Below, piece after piece: positions 43,284 through 51,297 of a DNA stretch of 64,000 nt. Numbering within the stretch: the first letter of the stretch is position 1; each line of letters begins with the position of its first letter. Source of the stretch: Actinomadura sp. DC4 (GTDB lineage: Bacteria; Actinomycetota; Actinomycetes; Streptosporangiales; Streptosporangiaceae); NCBI RefSeq assembly GCF_030406325.1, contig NZ_JAUEQY010000023.1, forward strand, positions 1 to 64,000. Direction: 5' to 3'. The position numbers were made by a program, and so were the translations under genes. The notes under the pieces were generated by a model. The model saw only the letters and a list, made by a program, of their open reading frames with translations, made no database searches and was not told the origin of the DNA.

Positions 43284-43665
43284 CGTACCCAGGCGCTCAT
43301 GCTGACAACGTTCGACCTCGACGAGTACGTGGACCGGGCGCTCACCGCCGGCGCGGCGGGATTCCTGCTGAAGAACAGTTCCTATGAGGAATTGACCGCC
43401 GCCGTACGGGCCACGGCCGCCGGGCACCGCGCATTAAGCCCCGCGGTCACCCAGCGGATCATCGAGAGTCACCTCGCCACCTGGCAGCGGCCGGACGACG
43501 GCGAGATGGCCCGGCTGGCCGACCTCACACCACGAGAGCGCGACGTGCTGCGTCTGGTGGGCGACGGGCTGAGCAACGCGGAGATCGCCGACCGGCTCGT
43601 GGTCAGCCTGCACACGGTGAAGACGCACGTCAGCCGCATGCCGGCGAAGACCGGCTTGATCCAGA
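43284..43665 (+). pseudogene. Truncated LuxR/NarL-type response regulator
   Basis: The readable part begins in the middle of a receiver domain (ALMLTTFDLDEYVDRALTAGAAGFLLKNSS), so the phospho-acceptor Asp is absent. The HTH follows (LTPRERDVLRLVGDGLSNAEIADRL, then HTVKTHVSRM). The last recognition-helix residues are replaced by sequence of the next fragment. Probably once the partner of the decayed kinase next to it; the junction lies between about 43240 and 43284. Confidence 0.7.
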
Positions 43666-43667
43666 AA

Positions 43668-43990
43668 GGGGTCCGCGACGGGATGCCGACCCGGCGCGCG
43701 GTGGCGCGCGGCATCACCGGCTCGGCCGGCACCGTCACCAGCGCGGCCGTGGTGATGGTCGCCGTCTTCTCGATCTTCGGCACGCTGTCCACCCTCGACA
43801 TGAACAGCTCGGGGTCGGGCTGGCCGCGGCGATCCTGCTGGACGCCACGATCATCCGGGCCGTGGTCCTGCCGGCCGCGATGATCCTGCTCGGCAAGGGG
43901 AACTGGTGGACGCCGCGGCCCCTGCGCCGCCGGCACGCGGCGGCGGAACGGCCTGCGAGCCGGGAACTGACCGAGGTCTGGGGCCGTAAT
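43668..43990 (+). pseudogene. C-terminal remnant of an MMPL/RND-type transporter
   Basis: It reads on in frame from the truncated regulator: GMPTRRAVARGITGSAGTVTSAAVVMVAVFSIFG, then STLDMN, which is typical of the last transmembrane block of MMPL transporters. After about 43803 the frame shifts. In the new frame it continues QLGVGLAAAILLDATIIRAVVLPAAM, then ILLGKGNWWTPRPLRRRHAAAE. A one-base indel near 43804 explains this. The N-terminal 600+ residues of the family are missing. Confidence 0.75.
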
Positions 43991-44042
43991 ACCCTCTGGG
44001 AAATTCAGGTCCCCTTCCACATATCCATTGAGAGAGGTCCAC

Positions 44043-44588
44043 ATGACGGTTATCCCGATCAGGAAGCTCGGTGACCCGGTTCTGCGCGAGCGGGCCGTGC
44101 CGGTGACCGATTTCGACGCAGAGCTGGCCGCGTTGGTCGGAGACCTGCGCGAGACGCTGACTGACAGCGCGGGGGCCGGGCTCGCGGCGCCGCAGCTCGG
44201 TGTCGGGCTCCGGGTGTTCGTCTGGAGCCCCAAACTGACCGACGACGGCGGTCCGGACCACCTCGTCAACCCGGTCGTCGACTTCCCGGACGAGGAGGAA
44301 CAGGACGGCCTGGAGGGATGCCTGTCGATCCCCGGCGTCTACCTCGACACCGTGCGCCGTATGAACGTCGTGGCGAAGGGCTTCACGGTCAAGGGCGACC
44401 CGATTCAGGTCGTCGGGGACGGGATACTCGCGCGCTGTATTCAGCACGAGACCGACCACCTGGACGGTGTGCTGTTCATCGACAGACTGACGTCCGCGCA
44501 GCGGGAGCGGTGGATGGCGACGCTGCGCGCGGCCGCCTGGTACGACGAGAACTCCATGATGGGGATCAAACAATCGCCACACCGTTGA
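44043..44588 (+). CDS. def: Peptide deformylase
   Basis: 181 residues from ATG 44043, preceded by GAGAGAGG; an in-frame TTG at 44028 is unlikely. All three conserved motifs are intact: GAGLAAPQLGV, EGCLSIPG and QHETDHLDG, which give the Gln, metal-binding Cys and two His plus catalytic Glu. Role: removes the formyl group from nascent protein N-termini. The gene stands alone after the pseudogene cluster. Actinomycetes usually have several deformylases, so this may not be the essential copy. Confidence 0.93.
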   Translation: MTVIPIRKLGDPVLRERAVPVTDFDAELAALVGDLRETLTDSAGAGLAAPQLGVGLRVFVWSPKLTDDGGPDHLVNPVVDFPDEEEQDGLEGCLSIPGVYLDTVRRMNVVAKGFTVKGDPIQVVGDGILARCIQHETDHLDGVLFIDRLTSAQRERWMATLRAAAWYDENSMMGIKQSPHR

Positions 44589-44725
44589 AGCGGTTTAACG
44601 ATCAACCATTGAACGGTCGTGAAAGTGTTCGGCGGCCTGGCCAAAAAGTATCAACGGTGTCGTCCGAATCCTTTCCTCCCGGGGTACTCTCATCTATCAA
44701 AACGGGACCGACTGCGGGGTTGCAC

Positions 44726-45082
44726 GTGGCCGAAGACGATAAGGATGCATCGCGGGTTCATCCGCCCGATGTCATCGGGAGTGGTACGGCCGCCGGTGGT
44801 GGAATCACGGTCGTTGTGAGCCTCGACGGAGAGGGCGACGCCGTCACCTTCGATCCGCGGGTGATGCGGCTGTCGTCGGAGGTGCTGGCCGGCTTCGTGC
44901 GCGATGCGATGCGCGACGCGCACAGGGCACTGTTCGAGCGGCTCACCGAGCATGGCGCGAGCTCCGCGGGAGATCTGACCAAGCGGGTCGAGGAGATGCA
45001 GGCCGCCTACACGGACCGGATGAGGTCCTACGAGCGGATCATCGCCGACATCGAGCTACAGCTGAGGAACGGGCACCGGTGA
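44726..45082 (+). CDS. YbaB/EbfC-like small protein
   Basis: 118 residues from GTG 44726, which has GCGGGG six bases upstream; a TTG at 44720 is also possible. The core (ITVVVSLDGEGDAVTFDPRVMRLSSEVLAGFVRDAMRDAH) matches the beta-hairpin plus helix of YbaB/EbfC proteins as found in type VII-secretion loci. A long C-terminal helix (KRVEEMQAAYTDRMRSYERII) follows. Overlaps the next gene by GTGA. Role inferred: chaperone-like or scaffolding protein for the downstream WXG-like products. Confidence 0.6.
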   Translation: MAEDDKDASRVHPPDVIGSGTAAGGGITVVVSLDGEGDAVTFDPRVMRLSSEVLAGFVRDAMRDAHRALFERLTEHGASSAGDLTKRVEEMQAAYTDRMRSYERIIADIELQLRNGHR

Positions 45083-45435
45083 AATACAACTCCAATGAGC
45101 TGCGAACTCTCGCCGGAACTCTGCAGGACGTGGAGCTGCGCTTCGACCTGCCCGGGCTGAGCGACGAGTTCTACACCGCGACGCCGGATGAGTTCCTGCG
45201 CAGTCCGAATGCCGAGCACGCGGCCGAGGCCGACGGATCGATCTATGACCAGACGATCGCACTCGACCTTTCCCGGGCGTACTTCAACGCCACGGAGCTC
45301 GGGACTCGCGCCGCGGGCCACCTGAGCCGCGTGCAGTACGGCACGGTCAACTCACTCCGGGAGATGGCCCGGCGGATCGATCACAACGAGGTCGAGAACA
45401 GCATCGACATCTTCAAGGCGATCGACGGCCGGTAG
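45079..45435 (+). CDS. Small helical protein of the WXG/ESX-like type
   Basis: 118 residues from GTG 45079, coupled to the previous gene by a 4-bp overlap. Predicted two-helix protein without signal peptide: an N-terminal helix (NSNELRTLAGTLQDVELRFD), a middle loop rich in Asp/Glu, and a C-terminal helix (SLREMARRIDHNEVENSIDIF). The size and the position between a YbaB-like protein and another helical protein resemble ESX substrates or accessory proteins. No WxG tripeptide was found, so the assignment is tentative. Confidence 0.5.
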   Translation: MKYNSNELRTLAGTLQDVELRFDLPGLSDEFYTATPDEFLRSPNAEHAAEADGSIYDQTIALDLSRAYFNATELGTRAAGHLSRVQYGTVNSLREMARRIDHNEVENSIDIFKAIDGR

Positions 45436-45475
45436 GCAGGGCGGTCCAGGCTGTTTCCAAGGGAGAGGTGAGCGG

Positions 45476-46144
45476 GTGGTGGCTGCGACACGGGAGGTTC
45501 CTGCCGGTGATGGCTCGGGTGACCTGCCTCCGGTGCATTACGACCGGGGTTACCAGGACTTCTATACCTACGAGGTAATTCCGGATGATCTGATTCCCAC
45601 CGCGAAGCGGCTCCGCGTCAAATGGCCGAGCTTCTCGGACTATCTCATCCCGGATCACGTCAGAGGGTGGCAGAGCTTCCGCGATGCCAGCCTCGCCCTG
45701 CGCTCGGCGGAGCCCGACGTCAGCCGTACGGTGAGCGACAACCAGGGCGATCCCATGGACTCGTTCTCCTACTTCTGGAAGTCGAAGCTCAACAAGGACA
45801 TGACCTCGATGGCGACGGCCGGATACAGCATCCAGACCGCCTTGGTGGCCGTCGCCCTGCCGATCCTCAACTACAAGAAGTACGCGCTCGACCTCATGAA
45901 CCACTTCCATGGCCAGGAGAAGTCTTTCTGGTCCTTCTTCAACGGTGGCCCCAGTGATGCGGACTACGAGGCGAGCGCCGCCGACCTGGAGCAGAAGTAC
46001 GGTCAGGTGAGAACGGCGGTCCAGCAGAGCGTCACACAGATCAACTCGGCCCATGACCTTCTGCAGACGGCGGACTCCGACCTGGACGGCGACATCGAGC
46101 GGTTCGAGGCCAACGGCGTGTCCACCGCGACCATAACGAGGTAA
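45476..46144 (+). CDS. Helical protein, possible type VII secretion substrate
   Basis: 222 residues from GTG 45476 with GGGAGAGG upstream. An acidic N-terminal region (DGSGDLPPVHYDRGYQDFYTYEV) precedes a long helical part (60-200) that includes a hydrophobic stretch TALVAVALPILNY (residues 122-134). The C-terminus is alpha-helical. No signal peptide. Its place after the YbaB-like and WXG-like genes suggests an LXG/WXG-type substrate. I do not recognise a named family. Confidence 0.5.
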   Translation: MVAATREVPAGDGSGDLPPVHYDRGYQDFYTYEVIPDDLIPTAKRLRVKWPSFSDYLIPDHVRGWQSFRDASLALRSAEPDVSRTVSDNQGDPMDSFSYFWKSKLNKDMTSMATAGYSIQTALVAVALPILNYKKYALDLMNHFHGQEKSFWSFFNGGPSDADYEASAADLEQKYGQVRTAVQQSVTQINSAHDLLQTADSDLDGDIERFEANGVSTATITR

Positions 46145-46170
46145 CCCGCGTTCAGGCGGCCTGCCCGCGG

Positions 46171-46256
46171 ACCACGCCGATCTCGAATGACAGCCATGGC
46201 GGGATCTTGTTGGACGTCTCCAGGCCACTCCGCCTAGCGTGACCAGGGGAAAGGCG
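46171..46256 (+). repeat. Intergenic module copy A with promoter-like element
   Basis: 86 bp that align without gaps to 50035-50120; by hand about 63 of 86 positions match. Within it TTGGAC (46210-46215) and TAGCGT (46235-46240) are 19 nt apart, and CGCCTAGCGT is identical in both copies. Both copies precede a CGGCTCGG/CCGAGCCG hairpin and lie at the 3' side of a leftward gene (here MFS). It may start a rightward short transcript. Confidence 0.6.
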
Positions 46257-46349
46257 AGAAGCCGCGAGCATCCGCGATACCGGCGGTCTCCGGTGCGTCG
46301 CCCCCCGTACCGGCGAGTCCGGACCTTTCCCCTCCCCCCCTGGGCATGT

Positions 46350-46381
46350 GGCCGGCTCGGCGCCCCCACGCCGAGCCGGCC
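46350..46381. terminator. Hairpin after the MFS gene
   Basis: Arms 46350-46362 (GGCCGGCTCGGCG) and 46369-46381 (CGCCGAGCCGGCC) pair perfectly over 13 bp with a 6-nt loop. The right arm ends 4 nt before the MFS stop codon at 46386. It may end the leftward MFS transcript or a rightward transcript from the promoter-like element at 46210. The rest of 46145-46385 shows no gene. Confidence 0.7.
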
Positions 46382-46385
46382 CGTG

Positions 46386-47798
46386 TCAGGCCTTCGAGTC
46401 CTTGCCCGTGCCGACGGAGAACAGCGCGCCGAGGACTCCGGCGGCCGCGACGTACAGCCAGATGGACCGGTAGTCGGCCGAGCCGGCGTCGGTGCCCACG
46501 AGGGTGACCACCAGGGCGACTCCGGCGGCCGAGCCGACCTGCCGGGAGGTGTTGAGGATCCCGGTGCCGGTCCCGTACGAGGCGGCGGGCAGTACGGCCG
46601 TGCCCGCGCTGATGATCGAGGCGAAGAACAGGCCGAAACCGATGCCGCACAGCACCGTGCCGGGGAACAGGTCGGTCGCGTAGCCGGGCTCGCCGCTCAG
46701 CGACAGCAGCCACAGCAGGGCCCCCGCACCCCAGAGGAGCGACCCGATCGTCGCCAGGACCCGGCGGGAGCTGGACAGCCGGCCCGCCACGATGGCGGAC
46801 GGGATGGCGAATCCGGGTGCGGGGACGAACCCGAGGCCGGCGCGGATCGAGCCGTAGTGCCAGACGGTCGTCATGTACAGGATGACGCCGAGCAGCGTGG
46901 CACCGAAGGCGACGAAGAAGCAGAGCATCGCGAGGTTCGCGGACGCGAACCCGCCCTGCCGGAACAGCCGCAGATCGATCGCGGGCCGCGGGTGCCGGAT
47001 GGAGCGCCGGACGAACGTGCCCAGCGTGACCAGGGCGATCGCGAGGCAGACCCAGATCCCGGTGTCCCAGGTCGTGGCGTTGGCCAGGGCGGCGACCGCC
47101 GCGGCGATACCGGCCGCGAACAGCGCGGCGCCCAGCAGGTCGGGCAGGCCGCGGGCCTCACCGGCCCGTGACTCGTTGAGGGATCGTGCCAGGTACGCCA
47201 CGGCGGCGGCGATCGGCACGTTCACGACGAAGATCCAGCGCCAGTCGAGCTCGGCCAGGAGGCCGCCGGCGAGCGGACCCAGCGCCGAGCCCACGCCTCC
47301 GGCGGCGGACCAGATCCCGACCATGGCCCGGTGCCGCTTGGCCGGAAACGATCCGAGCAGCAGCCCGAGGCCGGTCGGGACCATGAGCGCCGCGCCGGCG
47401 GCCTGGACCGCTCGCGAGGCCACCAGCAGACCGAGCCAGGGCGACAGGGCGCAGCCCGCACTCGCCAGGCCGAACAGCGCCATGCCGGCGCGGAACAGGC
47501 GGCGCCTGCCGTACCGGTCCGCCAGCCGGCCGGCCGGCACCAGAAGCGCCGCGAACACGATCGCGTACGCGTTGAGCACCCAGGAAAGGCCGCTGGCACT
47601 CGTTCCCGGGAAATCGGTGCTGATCGAGGGGAACGCAGTGTTGACGATGAACAGGTCCAGCGCGGCGAGGAGCTGCCCGGCGCTGATCAAAATGATGGCC
47701 ATCCGGCCGCGGGAGACCGGCGGTGACACGGCCACCGGGTCGTCCTTCACGAGGTGGCCGACGGATCGAGTGGTCTCTTCGGTCACGATAGGGCTCAT
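46386..47798 (-). CDS. MFS drug-efflux transporter (DHA2 family)
   Basis: 470 residues from ATG 47798, with no clear ribosome site. About 14 hydrophobic helices. Hallmarks of EmrB/QacA-type exporters: QLLAALDLFIVNTAFPSI in helix 1, LADRYGRRRLFRAG in the 2-3 loop, and GPLAGGLLAELDWRWIFVVNVPI, which is motif C in helix 5. Proton-driven export of drugs or metabolites is expected. The nearest regulator is the LysR gene at 50176; the two genes carry related 3' intergenic modules. Confidence 0.88.
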   Translation of the reverse strand: MSPIVTEETTRSVGHLVKDDPVAVSPPVSRGRMAIILISAGQLLAALDLFIVNTAFPSISTDFPGTSASGLSWVLNAYAIVFAALLVPAGRLADRYGRRRLFRAGMALFGLASAGCALSPWLGLLVASRAVQAAGAALMVPTGLGLLLGSFPAKRHRAMVGIWSAAGGVGSALGPLAGGLLAELDWRWIFVVNVPIAAAVAYLARSLNESRAGEARGLPDLLGAALFAAGIAAAVAALANATTWDTGIWVCLAIALVTLGTFVRRSIRHPRPAIDLRLFRQGGFASANLAMLCFFVAFGATLLGVILYMTTVWHYGSIRAGLGFVPAPGFAIPSAIVAGRLSSSRRVLATIGSLLWGAGALLWLLSLSGEPGYATDLFPGTVLCGIGFGLFFASIISAGTAVLPAASYGTGTGILNTSRQVGSAAGVALVVTLVGTDAGSADYRSIWLYVAAAGVLGALFSVGTGKDSKA

Positions 47799-47880
47799 TA
47801 ATGGATTGAGGATGAGATCAGCTTGAAACTGTAGGGAAGGCGAGTGGAGGAGGACTGGACCGCCACTTATCCGGCAACAA

Positions 47881-47939
47881 GAGAGGGCCTTCCGGCGAGA
47901 AGTGAATCGCGAAACCCACCTCGGCCGGAAGGCCCTCTC
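47881..47939 (-). terminator. Long perfect inverted repeat after the MctP gene
   Basis: 16-bp perfect arms, 47881-47896 (GAGAGGGCCTTCCGGC) and 47924-47939 (GCCGGAAGGCCCTCTC), with a 27-nt loop. It begins 19 nt after the symporter stop (47959) and lies upstream of the MFS start. It probably isolates the two leftward genes. Confidence 0.65.
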
Positions 47940-47958
47940 GTCGTGCGCCTGCCGAGGC

Positions 47959-49584
47959 TCAGGTCACAAGCCGCTCCTCGACGTCACGGGTGCCGCGGAC
48001 GACCTTCGGGTCGCCCTCGTCGGCGAGGTAGTCCTCGGCGCGGGTCGCGTCGACGCCGTCCGCGGCCTTGGCCGCCTTGAGCACGACCGAGGCGATCACC
48101 GCGACGACCAGGTTGACCGCGAGCGCGATGACGCCGGTGTAGACGGTCATCTTGGTGTCGAGGCCGATGTCGCTCAGCGGGTAGGCGGAGCCGCCGAAGT
48201 GCTTGTGGCCGTTGGCGGGGTTGGGGATGCGGTAGAGCATCCACATGCCCGCGGCCATGCCGGCGACCCAGCCGGCGATCAGGCCGCCCCGGTGGAACCA
48301 GCGGGTGGCGAGGCCGAGGCCGACCGAGGGGAGCGTCTGCAGGATGATGACGCCGCCGATGAGCTGCAGGTCGATGGAGAACTGGGGGTCGAGCAGCAGG
48401 ATGGCCAGCACCGCGCCGACCTTGACCACGAGGGAGGCGACCTTGCTGACGGTGGCCTCTTCGGAGTCGGTGGCGTCCCGGCGGATGTACTCCTTGTAGA
48501 TGTTGCGGGTGAACAGGTTCGCCGCCGCGATCGACATGATCGCGGCGGGCACCAGGGCGCCGATGCCGATGGCGGCGTAGGCGACGCCGGCGAACCAGCT
48601 CGGGAAGACGTGGTCGAACAGCAGGGGGACGACCGTGTTGCCGTCCGGCTTGCCGTTGCCGCCGGTGACCGGCTTGATGCCGGCGGCGATGGCCATGAGG
48701 CCGAGTAGCGCGATCAGTCCGAGCAAGAGGGTGTAGGCCGGCAGCGCGGCCATGTTCCGCTTGATGACGTTGCGGTTCTTGCCGGCCAGCACGCCGGTGA
48801 CGGTGTGCGGGTACAGGAACAGTGCCAGCGCCGACCCGAGTGCCAGCATGGCGTAGTTGAGCTGGTTGTTGTGGTTGAGGAGCGTCCCGTCGGCCGGCGC
48901 GGGCGTCTTGTCGAACTTCGCCTGCCCGGCGTCGAAGATGTGACCCCAGCCGCCGAGCTTGTGCGGGATGTAGAAGATCGCGACGAGGATGACGACGAAG
49001 ATCAGTACATCCTTGACGAACGCGATCAGCGCGGGCGCCCGCAGGCCCGACTGGTAGGTGTAGGCCGCCAGGACCACGAACGCGATGATCAACGGCCAGT
49101 GGCCCTTGATGCCCATCGCCTCAAGCGTCGCCTGGACACCGACGAGCTGCAGCGCGATGTAGGGCATGGTCGCGACGATGCCGGTGATCGCGACGAGTAG
49201 CGCGAGGGTGGAGGACCCGAACCGGGCCCGTACGAAGTCGGCCGGGGTGACGAATCCGTGCACGTGGGAGACCGACCACAGCCGGATCAGCACGAGGAAG
49301 ACCAGCGGGTAGACCACGATCGTGTACGGCACCGCGTAGAAGCCGGCCGCGCCGGCGCCGAAGACCAGCGCGGGCACCGCGACGAACGTGTAGGCGGTGT
49401 ACACGTCGCCGCCGACCAGGAACCAGGTCACCCACGAGCCGAACCTGCGGCCGCCCAGTCCCCACTCGTCCAGGGACCGCATGGTGGCGGGCCGCCGCCA
49501 GCGCGCGGCGACGAAGCCCATCGCGCTCACGATCGCGAAGAGGATGACGAAGATGACGAGCTCGGTGGTATGCCGTCCGGACAT
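47959..49584 (-). CDS. mctP: Sodium:solute symporter, MctP-like monocarboxylate uptake permease
   Basis: 541 residues from ATG 49584, with AAGGAG in the upstream gene's end; a start at 49632 lies inside the neighbour. About 13 helices of the SSS family: EWGLGGRRFGSWVTWFLVGGDVYTAYTF near the start, LFLYPHTVTGVLAGKNR, and GIGALVPAAIMSIAAANLFTRNIY, which is the conserved symporter signature region. The DUF3311 partner plus this protein is the standard actinobacterial MctP layout for lactate/pyruvate/acetate uptake. The substrate is inferred from that context. Confidence 0.85.
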   Translation of the reverse strand: MSGRHTTELVIFVILFAIVSAMGFVAARWRRPATMRSLDEWGLGGRRFGSWVTWFLVGGDVYTAYTFVAVPALVFGAGAAGFYAVPYTIVVYPLVFLVLIRLWSVSHVHGFVTPADFVRARFGSSTLALLVAITGIVATMPYIALQLVGVQATLEAMGIKGHWPLIIAFVVLAAYTYQSGLRAPALIAFVKDVLIFVVILVAIFYIPHKLGGWGHIFDAGQAKFDKTPAPADGTLLNHNNQLNYAMLALGSALALFLYPHTVTGVLAGKNRNVIKRNMAALPAYTLLLGLIALLGLMAIAAGIKPVTGGNGKPDGNTVVPLLFDHVFPSWFAGVAYAAIGIGALVPAAIMSIAAANLFTRNIYKEYIRRDATDSEEATVSKVASLVVKVGAVLAILLLDPQFSIDLQLIGGVIILQTLPSVGLGLATRWFHRGGLIAGWVAGMAAGMWMLYRIPNPANGHKHFGGSAYPLSDIGLDTKMTVYTGVIALAVNLVVAVIASVVLKAAKAADGVDATRAEDYLADEGDPKVVRGTRDVEERLVT

Positions 49585-49588
49585 CGGC

Positions 49589-49837
49589 TCAGCGCTCCTT
49601 CGGCGCGGCGTGCGAGCCGGTGCGGCTGTCACGGGTCGCCAGGTGGACGATCGTCGTGCACCCGACGCCGAGGATGACGAAGGCGAACTGCACCCAGTAG
49701 AAGAACGGGAAACCGGCCAGCCGCGGGGTGCTCCTGTTGAACACGAAGGTCAACAACGGCACGACGACCGGAAGGATGAGTAGCCAGTTCCATGGGCTGT
49801 GGTCACTCCGCCGCGGCCCGGAAACGTTACCGGCCAA
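49589..49837 (-). CDS. DUF3311 domain-containing small membrane protein
   Basis: 82 residues from TTG 49837 with GAGGGGG six bases upstream. Two membrane helices (about residues 16-35 and 46-65). The DUF3311 core is LAGFPFFYWVQFAFVILG. It ends 4 bp before the symporter start and supplies that gene's ribosome site, so the two are co-translated. Family role: small partner of SSS transporters. Confidence 0.88.
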   Translation of the reverse strand: MAGNVSGPRRSDHSPWNWLLILPVVVPLLTFVFNRSTPRLAGFPFFYWVQFAFVILGVGCTTIVHLATRDSRTGSHAAPKER

Positions 49838-49856
49838 TTGTGCCCCCTCACAAATC

Positions 49857-49890
49857 CAGCGGCCATCCAGTGATCGCAGGATGGCCGCTG
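49857..49890 (+). terminator. Hairpin followed by T-run
   Basis: 12-bp perfect stem, CAGCGGCCATCC (49857-49868) with GGATGGCCGCTG (49879-49890), 10-nt loop, followed on the + strand by CACATTTTTG. The T-run is on the + strand, although flanking genes run leftward, so it would stop a rightward transcript. In the leftward direction ATTTGTG follows. Confidence 0.6.
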
Positions 49891-50034
49891 CACATTTTTG
49901 ATATGACAGTCAGAAGACTTGTCCGCTCGGTACTCTTTACGTCGAGCCCAGAAAACTCTGTTCGAGGTCGTGGCTCGAATAAAAGAATACGCGTGTCAAG
50001 TTCTTGAATTTGAAAGCCAATGTGTCCGTGTCGT

Positions 50035-50120
50035 ACCACATCGATCTCTCATCACAGCCATGAGCGACTCGTGTTGGACGCCCTCGGACGGCGCCGCCTA
50101 GCGTGGCCGGTGGAAAGACG
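50035..50120 (+). repeat. Intergenic module copy B with promoter-like element
   Basis: Counterpart of 46171-46256. TTGGAC at 50074-50079 and TAGCGT at 50099-50104 have the same 19-nt spacer as copy A. About 40 bp downstream lies a related hairpin. A ribosome-site-like GGAAGGAG (50119-50126) precedes TTG 50135, which opens a frame that runs antisense through the LysR gene. Confidence 0.6.
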
Positions 50121-50160
50121 GAAGGAGCGCTCTCTTGCGGTACTGGCACTTCATGGGGTG

Positions 50161-50188
50161 CGGCTCGGAGTTTCCCTACGCCGAGCCG
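50161..50188. terminator. Hairpin overlapping the LysR stop
   Basis: CGGCTCGG (50161-50168) and CCGAGCCG (50181-50188), 8 bp with 12-nt loop. The right arm is made of the last LysR codons; the stop TAG is 50176-50178 in reverse. It corresponds to the hairpin at 46350-46381 (shared CATG...CGGCTCGG...ACGCCGAGCCGG...CCGTG), so hairpin and promoter-like element were copied together. Confidence 0.5.
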
Positions 50189-51150
50189 GTCCGTGCCGCT
50201 CCAGCGGGCTCGGAGGCACGTGTCCGGCTCTCCGCCTCGATGTTCTGCCGCGTCGCGGTCAGGGTCTCGGCGGTGAACACCATCTCGGCGAGCAGCCGTA
50301 CCGGCGGGCCGCTGTCCTCCGTGGTGACGAAGTGCACGACCCACTGCAGGTCCGGTTCGGCGAACGGCCGTCGTACCAGGCCTTCGGCCTGCGGTTTGCT
50401 GCCGAGCGGCGCGGGGATCAGCGCGACGCCCAGCCCCTTCTGCGCCAGGTCCATGAGCATGTGCATGTCGTTGACGGTGAACGCGACACGGCGTACGAGG
50501 CGGCGCGCGGCGAACGCCGCGTCGACGATCCGCCGCCCCGTCCAGCTCGCGTCGAAGTCGATGAACAGGTGTTCTTCGAGGTCGGACCACGCGATCTCGT
50601 CGCGCGACGCCAGAGGGTGCCCGGCCGCCAGCACCAGCTCGAAGTCCTCGCGGGCCACCTCGAACGCCTCCAGCTTCCGGCCGCTGCCCGGCGGGACGAA
50701 CTCGCCGGCCTGGGCCACGAACGCGGCATCCAGCTCACCCCGGAGCAACCGGTCGAGGACGGCCTGTGAGCTGAGTTGCTCGTAACGGATCGAGACGTTG
50801 GGAAAGTGCGCGTGGAACGAGGCGATCAGATCGGACAGGTCGACGAGGTCGCCCATGCACTGCTCGGAGCCGACGCGAAGGGTTCCTTCGACCGCGTCGT
50901 CCGCGAGCTCCCGGAGCGCGGCGCGCGCGTCGTTCAGCATGCGGCGGGCGCGGGGGAGGAAGGCGTGCCCGGCCGGGGTGAGCGCGACGGCGCGCGGCGT
51001 GCGGTCGAACAGCTGGGTGTTCAGCTCGCGCTCCAGCCCGCGGATCGAGGAGGACAGCCCCGACTGGGTGACGTACATCAGCTCGGCGGCCCGCGTGAAG
51101 TTGAGCTCCTCGGCTACCGCGACAAAAAACTCGATCTGCCGGATGTCCAT
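50176..51150 (-). CDS. LysR-family transcriptional regulator
   Basis: 324 residues from ATG 51150, with AGGGGGTGAG upstream. The N-terminal winged HTH (1-60) has the standard pattern: MDIRQIEFFVAVAEELNFTR, then AAELMYVTQSGLSSSIRGLE, then ELNTQLFDRTPRAVALTPAG. The effector-binding domain (90-300) follows. Divergent from the sigma factor gene, so the 147-bp gap may contain its operator. The effector is unknown. Confidence 0.9.
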   Translation of the reverse strand: MDIRQIEFFVAVAEELNFTRAAELMYVTQSGLSSSIRGLERELNTQLFDRTPRAVALTPAGHAFLPRARRMLNDARAALRELADDAVEGTLRVGSEQCMGDLVDLSDLIASFHAHFPNVSIRYEQLSSQAVLDRLLRGELDAAFVAQAGEFVPPGSGRKLEAFEVAREDFELVLAAGHPLASRDEIAWSDLEEHLFIDFDASWTGRRIVDAAFAARRLVRRVAFTVNDMHMLMDLAQKGLGVALIPAPLGSKPQAEGLVRRPFAEPDLQWVVHFVTTEDSGPPVRLLAEMVFTAETLTATRQNIEAESRTRASEPAGAARTGSA

Positions 51151-51297
51151 GACTCACCCCCTTTTCAGCACTATATCGATCCAGACGCCGAGGTCAGATG
51201 GAAGGGCGGGCATGCCAATCCCGTGCTACGACGGGGCCTCCCATTGTCTCTGAGTGCCACGAATCTGAATGGGGGTTCCGTGACGGAGGAGGCACGT

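Larger units (their letters stand above)
49838..50175. other. Intergenic region with two hairpins and a promoter-like element
   Basis: 338 bp without a gene. It contains the promoter of the leftward DUF3311-mctP operon, the hairpin at 49857-49890, module copy B (50035-50120) and most of a hairpin at 50161-50188. The stretch 49895-50030 is clearly less GC-rich (TTGAATTTGAAAG, AAAAGAATAC) than the flanks, which hints at horizontal or mobile-element origin, but no element ends are visible. Confidence 0.5.

Noticed and set aside
43299-43883. 194-codon frame read as an intact LuxR-type regulator
   Set aside because: It lacks the receiver's first two thirds, and its last third is MMPL transporter sequence. 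It is a chimera of fragments, so I annotated pseudogenes.
50135-50785. TTG-started frame MRYWHFMGCGSEF... behind a good ribosome site
   Set aside because: It runs antisense through the LysR gene and has no domain. I kept it only as a remark on the intergenic module, since a very short peptide cannot be excluded.
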